A stretch of DNA of 34,911 nucleotides from a virus. Location: positions 1-34,911 of IMG/VR virus record IMGVR_UViG_3300022752_000210; one strand, given 5' to 3'. A program made the position numbers and the translations under genes. Positions 30,265 through 34,911 of this stretch are shown here, piece after piece. Below the pieces are notes generated by a model, which was not told the origin of the DNA, did not search any database, and saw only the letters and a program-made list of their open reading frames with translations. How positions within the stretch are numbered: position 1 is the stretch's first letter; every line of letters starts with the position of its first letter.

Positions 30265-32537
30265 TGGCGATACAAGATCCTAACAGACCGGAGCCATCAA
30301 ATAAAGGGCCGCTTGTAGACTCAAAGGGAGTACCTTTTACCGTAAATACCGATCAAGCTGATAAAGATATCAAATCTTTCAAAGATCGAATAAGTAAACT
30401 TACAGCTAATATTACAGTCAATACCAATGATCTTAAATTGGCTGATGATCTATTAGGAGGTATAGCTGACAAGTTGAAAGAGTCTGCGACTGAATTAGGA
30501 CCGCAGCTCAAAAACATTACCGGAAAATTCAATGAGAAATTGACTATATCATTGGACCGAATTGAAGATGTAGTCGATTTAATGGAATCAGGTGCCGATT
30601 CATTGAAATTACAGCGATCTATTCAAGCAGATATAGCAGATTTGGAAAAGGAAATTGCGGAATCAAAAGCTAAAGAACAAACTGAATATGCAACGATTCT
30701 TGATAATCAAAAATCTGTTCTGGCCAATTTAAAAGAACAGTTACAGGAATATGAAAAGATTAAAGAGGTTCGAGATCAAATTAGTCCAATAACCGAAGGA
30801 TTTTCAGATATATCTAAGAATGTAATAAGTGAATTTGAAAAAATACCGGGTGGTAAACTTGTATCAAAAGTATTTAAGTTTGATAAACTTGCTGACAATT
30901 TAACAAAGTCACTTGGTAATAAACTTACTCGAGGTGTAATGAGTGGTAAATTAGGTAAATTGTTCGGAGGTGGTAGTACAGCAGCAGGAGGCGCAGCTGC
31001 AGGCGGAACGGCTACCGGAGGCGCAGCTGCAGCAGCAGGTGGCGAAGCTGCCACTGCAGCAGCAAGTACCGCTGCACGAGGTGCATTAGCGGCAGTCGGA
31101 GGTATCGGAGCAGTAGTCGGAGGTTTAGTATTGGCTTTTGGGCTTCTATTGAAAAGAATGAACGATCTCAGAGATGATAGTATAGATTTGGCTAGAAGTC
31201 AATCGTTAACCACTAAAGAAGCAGGTAAACAGTTAAACTATTATAAAGACATCGCTTTAGAATCAAACTATACAGCCGGTGGATATGCTGAGATGACCGA
31301 AGAGACTAAGAAAACCGGTATAAGTTTACAAAATTTATTGGGAACAAATAAACTGATTAAAAAGGATGTAATCGACGCTGCAATGAAATTGCAAAAATTT
31401 ATGAGTTTAACTGAAGAAGAATCGATTGGGTTTATAGAAAGTATGTCATTTTTAGATGAACCGTTTAAAGATTCAGAGTTGACGTTACAGGCAATGACTG
31501 ATGAAATCAACAAGTTCACTGATATGGGTTTGAAATCTAACGACGTTGCAAAAGAACTAGCTAAAACTTCCAAATCTATTCTCATTAACTATAAAGGACA
31601 AAATGCAGCATTGGCGAAAGCGATTGGTACTGCAAAACAATATGGTATGACTTTGGAAGAAGCCAATAAATTCACTTCAAGTTTACTAGATTTGGAGAGT
31701 AGCATTCAGTCAGAAATGGAAGCTCGAGTGATTACTGGTAAAGATATCAATTTTGCACAAGCGAGGTATTTGCAACTTCAAGGTAAGACTGATGAAGCAT
31801 TGGCTTCAGTGATGGATCAATTGGGTGGTATAGAAGAAATTGAAAGTATGCTACCGATGCAGCGTGAAGCGTTAGCCAAGTCTTTCGGTATGAATGCTGA
31901 TGAAATGTTAAAGGCAATGAGTCACGCGAAAACCTTTAGAAATTTGACCGGTGATCAAATGAAGAAGATCAATGAAATGTCAGTTGCTGATATTGAAAGA
32001 TCTAAAACGTTGAGTGAAGCTCAGAAAGAATCAATAATCAAAGATCGACAAGCTGCTAAGATGTCAGAAATGGGTGCGTCTGCAATGGCTAAGTTAGGTG
32101 CGTTTATAGATATGCTAATATCTGGTGAATTCAGTTTACTTAATACTATGACCGGCGGCTACCTCGGTTCATCAAACCAAGCTGCGATGGATAAACGGTT
32201 CGGTATTACAAAAGAATCCAAGGCTCGAGCTGAGCAAGCGGCTGCCTCGAAGAAAGTCGAGGATATCAAGTTCACAGTACCTGAACCGCTTGCCGGCGAT
32301 AATCTTAAATTGACTCCAATGCAAATGCAATATAATACTGAACAGGTCACGCAGTGGATGGACGCTTTTAATAAAAACACTGAAGCTTTGAAGAAAAATT
32401 CGACTAACACTAATACACCTATTCAAGTTAATGTTACGATGGACGGTGAGGTAGTTGCTAGTAAAGTATCCGCTAGAAGTCGATTAGACAATACATATAC
32501 GCAGGGTGTCGGTAACAATTACGGTCAAAGGTCTTGA
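30264..32537 (+). CDS. Tape-measure protein
   Basis: A 757-residue protein, largely helical. The N-terminal ~210 residues are coiled-coil. A Gly/Ala-rich linker (about 230-270) leads to a hydrophobic segment (about 272-296, LAAVGGIGAVVGGLVLAFGL), then a second long helical region, and a C-terminal PIQVNVTMDGEVVASKVSAR of the type that ends many tape-measure proteins. It sets tail length and probably helps DNA cross the membrane. Position after tube and gp26-like chaperone supports this. The T4 counterpart function is in gp29, which I cannot align by eye. Confidence 0.8.
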   Translation: MAIQDPNRPEPSNKGPLVDSKGVPFTVNTDQADKDIKSFKDRISKLTANITVNTNDLKLADDLLGGIADKLKESATELGPQLKNITGKFNEKLTISLDRIEDVVDLMESGADSLKLQRSIQADIADLEKEIAESKAKEQTEYATILDNQKSVLANLKEQLQEYEKIKEVRDQISPITEGFSDISKNVISEFEKIPGGKLVSKVFKFDKLADNLTKSLGNKLTRGVMSGKLGKLFGGGSTAAGGAAAGGTATGGAAAAAGGEAATAAASTAARGALAAVGGIGAVVGGLVLAFGLLLKRMNDLRDDSIDLARSQSLTTKEAGKQLNYYKDIALESNYTAGGYAEMTEETKKTGISLQNLLGTNKLIKKDVIDAAMKLQKFMSLTEEESIGFIESMSFLDEPFKDSELTLQAMTDEINKFTDMGLKSNDVAKELAKTSKSILINYKGQNAALAKAIGTAKQYGMTLEEANKFTSSLLDLESSIQSEMEARVITGKDINFAQARYLQLQGKTDEALASVMDQLGGIEEIESMLPMQREALAKSFGMNADEMLKAMSHAKTFRNLTGDQMKKINEMSVADIERSKTLSEAQKESIIKDRQAAKMSEMGASAMAKLGAFIDMLISGEFSLLNTMTGGYLGSSNQAAMDKRFGITKESKARAEQAAASKKVEDIKFTVPEPLAGDNLKLTPMQMQYNTEQVTQWMDAFNKNTEALKKNSTNTNTPIQVNVTMDGEVVASKVSARSRLDNTYTQGVGNNYGQRS

Positions 32538-32551
32538 TTTTTAGTGCGACC

Positions 32552-32560
32552 ATATTTATT
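32552..32560 (+). promoter_or_regulatory. Late-promoter-like motif before terminal structural gene
   Basis: ATATTTATT, 21 nt before ATG 32573. AGTGC (32543-32547) and GCACT (32576-32580) could pair across it, a weak hairpin. Confidence 0.5.
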
Positions 32561-32572
32561 TAAATACGAGTA

Positions 32573-34911
32573 ATGGCACTTACAGAGTTAACATCCAACC
32601 TATCTAAATTCAGAAAACCTCTACAGACTGAACCGTTATCGGCATCACCGACGCCTAACTTAAAGTCTGCTTATTCACCTACACCGCAATCGATAAAAAC
32701 ACCATACAGCCCGAATAAGAACTTTAATGTTGTTGATAATACAAATATTAAGTCTCCGGTTACGATAAGACAGATGAAGCCTATTGCTGTCAAAGAAGGT
32801 GTATCGATATCTAGAGTGTCTACGGAATCAATTCATACCAAATCGCCGGTATCAATTACCAAAACTGCGATTCCGGAAAAAGAAAGTCCGGTATCAATAA
32901 ATCAACCGGTAGCTGAAATTCAATATAAATCTTCATTGGATATTGATACTCCGGTCAAGTATCGAATTAGAGATGTTCAAGACAATAGCAATTTAAATAT
33001 TGATTCTGCACCTGCAAGATATCAACCGAATAACAATATTGTAGATCAGGCATCCAATTTGGAAATCAATTCAATACCGGAACGATATATTGATAGAAGA
33101 TCATTTTCAATTTATTCCGGTGGTGTTAGACCCTCTTTAAGTAGCTTGGATATTGATTCTATACCTGCTGAATATTCAAATGTGATTGGATCCGGTAGAT
33201 TCATTTCATTGAATGCTAACAGTTCTGCATTAGATATTGATTCTATTCCAAGTAAATATTTACAGATAGTAGGATCCGGACAATTTGTACCATTTAGAGC
33301 CAATACCTCATTGTTGGATATCAATACCATTCCTAATTCTTACATTTCAACTGTAGGAACTGGTCAATTTGATCCTAGAAGAAATACTATATCAAATTTA
33401 GACATTGATTCTAGACCAGTAACTTACATTTCAACTGTAGGTGCCGGACAGTTTGATCCTAGAAGAAATTCTCTATCAAATTTAGACATTGATACGACTC
33501 CTACATCATATCAATCTGTAGTAGGTACCGGACAGTTTGATCCTAGAAGAAATTCTCTATCAAATTTAGATATCGATTCTAGGCCTACGAGTTACATTTC
33601 AATTGTTGGTTCCGGACAATTTTCACCGTTTTCCAGTACCAACTCAATATTAGATTTAAATTCCACTCCAAATAAATACATTTCAATTGTCGGGCCCGGT
33701 CAATTCTCAAATGATGCTACAATTGTAGGATCAAGATGGTCAGGTACAACTCCACCGGCAGTAAATTATTTTTCACCGGATCTCAGTCAAGGAGCTAAAG
33801 GTTTCACGGTTCGATTCACGAACAGAAATGAAAGTCAGTTTCTAGGAATTTCCGGTAACACGTATGCTTATACTGATACAATTGTAGTAGACAATAAAAC
33901 TATCAATTCACAATTAGGTATCGGTTCATCATTCAAATATACAGATAACGGTATAGTGAAGTTTAAAACCTTCAGTCCTATCGGCTATTCAGCAAAGAAT
34001 AGATATGAATTGAATTCAAACTCAACAAATAGTCCACTATTAAACAGATCAATTGAAGAAAATTCTCCTTCAGCATTAGATTTACAATATTCAAAATTCA
34101 ATTTACAGGACTCATCATATAATCCATATTATCTCAAACAACCGTATATAGTACGAGGAATTCAACGCCCGGGTAAAACAGATCCGCAATATTGGGGCGG
34201 TCATCCGTTAGCAGACGATGGATTTATTCAAGGAGGAATGGCTGCTGCAGTAGAAAGAAGTGCAGTGGATGTAGGTCGATTAACTCAATGGTTAGCTTCA
34301 CCTAAAGGATTGTTATGGGCGGCTCGTCAGGTAGGCGCCGGATTAATGAATCCTAGAGTAGAAACTCCCGGACCTGTTCCTTTAGGACTTACTCGAGTTC
34401 ATGCACCATTAAATACATTGGTTACCGCAGGTACTACTGCATTCGGTGTTCGACTAACGAAACATGGCAGTCCGCAATCGGCTGTAAATGAGCAGTTTAA
34501 GTACGAAAAAGTATTAGATTTACAACGAGTTGCTTCTGCATGGCTCACAACAAATCGATTAATCAAATTGAAGACGGAATTAAGTAATCCTGCTATATCG
34601 GCAGGATCAATGATACCGTCACTTACATATTTAGGAGGTCCTAATTCCGCATACGGAGTTGGTATTACTATTCATTCTAGATTTGTTGATAGTAATTTAA
34701 ATTTAAAATCTGGAGGTAGATTTATAGGTTTGGAATTCGGTAATAATTGGAATTCTAACGTATCATATTTAGGAGGCGTAGTCGGATTTAAATCTAACGT
34801 ATCTAAAATAGCATTTACGGTTGATCAATTAGAGAATTCACCGATTTCATTGAAAAGTACTGCTGAATATGGATATCGCGATGAACCTCTAAATAGTCGT
34901 TTAGGTCCGGA
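32573..34911 (+). CDS. Large repetitive tail/baseplate structural protein (partial, runs off right edge)
   Basis: The frame is open from ATG 32573 to the window end (779 codons, no stop). Residues 1-190 are Ser/Pro/Thr/Asn rich and disordered-looking, with IKSPVTI-like short motifs. Residues about 190-382 contain seven 28-residue repeats with core LDIDSxPxxYxxxVGxGQFxP. Further on is SPKGLLWAARQVGAGLMNPR followed by PLGLTRVHAPLNTLV, a block I associate with large tail structural proteins of marine and Bacteroidota phages. It follows the tape measure, so a hub or tail-tip role is likely but not shown. Confidence 0.8.
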   Translation, partial: MALTELTSNLSKFRKPLQTEPLSASPTPNLKSAYSPTPQSIKTPYSPNKNFNVVDNTNIKSPVTIRQMKPIAVKEGVSISRVSTESIHTKSPVSITKTAIPEKESPVSINQPVAEIQYKSSLDIDTPVKYRIRDVQDNSNLNIDSAPARYQPNNNIVDQASNLEINSIPERYIDRRSFSIYSGGVRPSLSSLDIDSIPAEYSNVIGSGRFISLNANSSALDIDSIPSKYLQIVGSGQFVPFRANTSLLDINTIPNSYISTVGTGQFDPRRNTISNLDIDSRPVTYISTVGAGQFDPRRNSLSNLDIDTTPTSYQSVVGTGQFDPRRNSLSNLDIDSRPTSYISIVGSGQFSPFSSTNSILDLNSTPNKYISIVGPGQFSNDATIVGSRWSGTTPPAVNYFSPDLSQGAKGFTVRFTNRNESQFLGISGNTYAYTDTIVVDNKTINSQLGIGSSFKYTDNGIVKFKTFSPIGYSAKNRYELNSNSTNSPLLNRSIEENSPSALDLQYSKFNLQDSSYNPYYLKQPYIVRGIQRPGKTDPQYWGGHPLADDGFIQGGMAAAVERSAVDVGRLTQWLASPKGLLWAARQVGAGLMNPRVETPGPVPLGLTRVHAPLNTLVTAGTTAFGVRLTKHGSPQSAVNEQFKYEKVLDLQRVASAWLTTNRLIKLKTELSNPAISAGSMIPSLTYLGGPNSAYGVGITIHSRFVDSNLNLKSGGRFIGLEFGNNWNSNVSYLGGVVGFKSNVSKIAFTVDQLENSPISLKSTAEYGYRDEPLNSRLGP
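33140..33716 (+). repeat. Tandem ~84-bp coding repeats
   Basis: About seven units encode SxLDIDSxPxxYxxxVGxGQF. GATCCTAGAAGAAAT recurs at 33371, 33455 and 33539, giving an exact 84-base period in the central units, which are nearly identical at DNA level, while outer units are diverged. More degenerate copies extend left to about 32935. Confidence 0.85.

Noticed and set aside
30776-31585. Minus-strand open frames opposite the tape-measure gene
   Set aside because: Their Pro/Ala- or Ser-rich translations are mirror images of the Ala/Gly-rich tape-measure codons and have no recognisable features.
1-34911. tRNA genes, CRISPR arrays, insertion sequences, integrase or attachment sites
   Set aside because: I looked for cloverleaf-like segments, regular spacer-repeat arrays, transposase motifs and flanking repeats and saw none. 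The repeats present are coding or cassette arms.

Overview
The window looks like the late structural region of a T4-like (gp23-type capsid, contractile-tail) bacteriophage genome. It is AT-rich, and every convincing gene lies on the + strand. The recognised backbone, in order, is: a prohead gene just upstream of the protease, gp21 protease, gp22 scaffold, gp23 major capsid protein, PhoH-like ATPase, GH19 endolysin, gp13/gp14/gp15-like neck and tail-completion proteins, three related tail fibre proteins, gp18 tail sheath, gp19 tail tube, a gp26-like baseplate/tail-assembly protein, a tape-measure protein, and a large structural protein that runs off the right edge. Start codons sit behind A/T-rich stretches with no clear Shine-Dalgarno sequence. 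Together with a small membrane protein of a type I associate with Bacteroidota, this suggests a Bacteroidota host. That is inference, not proof.

Interspersed with the backbone are about 18 small or medium genes whose products start with, or in two cases contain, a short related amphipathic leader. One class reads MKLSEFKSLIREEV...(L/I/V)xE, another M(I)KLKxLLxE, a third MKKESLKE. The leaders look like T4 capsid-targeting sequences: they end in (L/I/V)xE, resembling the site cut by the gp21 protease, and gp21, gp22 and gp23 are all encoded here. Most of these genes lie just after terminators or between structural transcription units (1445-3967, 7038-11963, 12809-12952, 25698-26601, 27280-28821). 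My interpretation is that they encode a repertoire of capsid cargo proteins, packaged in the prohead, trimmed by gp21 and possibly delivered with the DNA. Some cargo domains are recognisable: an ADP-ribosyltransferase-like protein (compare T4 Alt), a HAD phosphatase, an Ntn/C45-type amidohydrolase whose putative catalytic Cys directly follows an LNE site, a Cys-rich small protein, and membrane proteins.

Regulation is visible at several scales. A motif close to ATATTTAT(A/T) lies about 12-43 nt before the first gene of most units. Strong GNRA- or UUCG-capped or similar terminators follow the 3431 gene, gp23, gp18, gp19 and the 28183 gene. Two cargo loci (3143-4014 and 28145-28866) share a nearly identical promoter-UTR-leader left arm (about 77 nt) and a 42-nt identical terminator right arm, which suggests exchangeable cassettes. 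The tail sheath start codon is held in a long inverted repeat whose loop carries the promoter, as in T4 gene e type late-gene control. The gp26-like gene ends at a T7 run followed by an ATG-less open frame with protein-like sequence, suggesting a +1/-2 frameshift at the tail-chaperone position.

No tRNA genes, CRISPR arrays, insertion sequences or minus-strand genes were found. No gene-free gap exceeds 300 bases.
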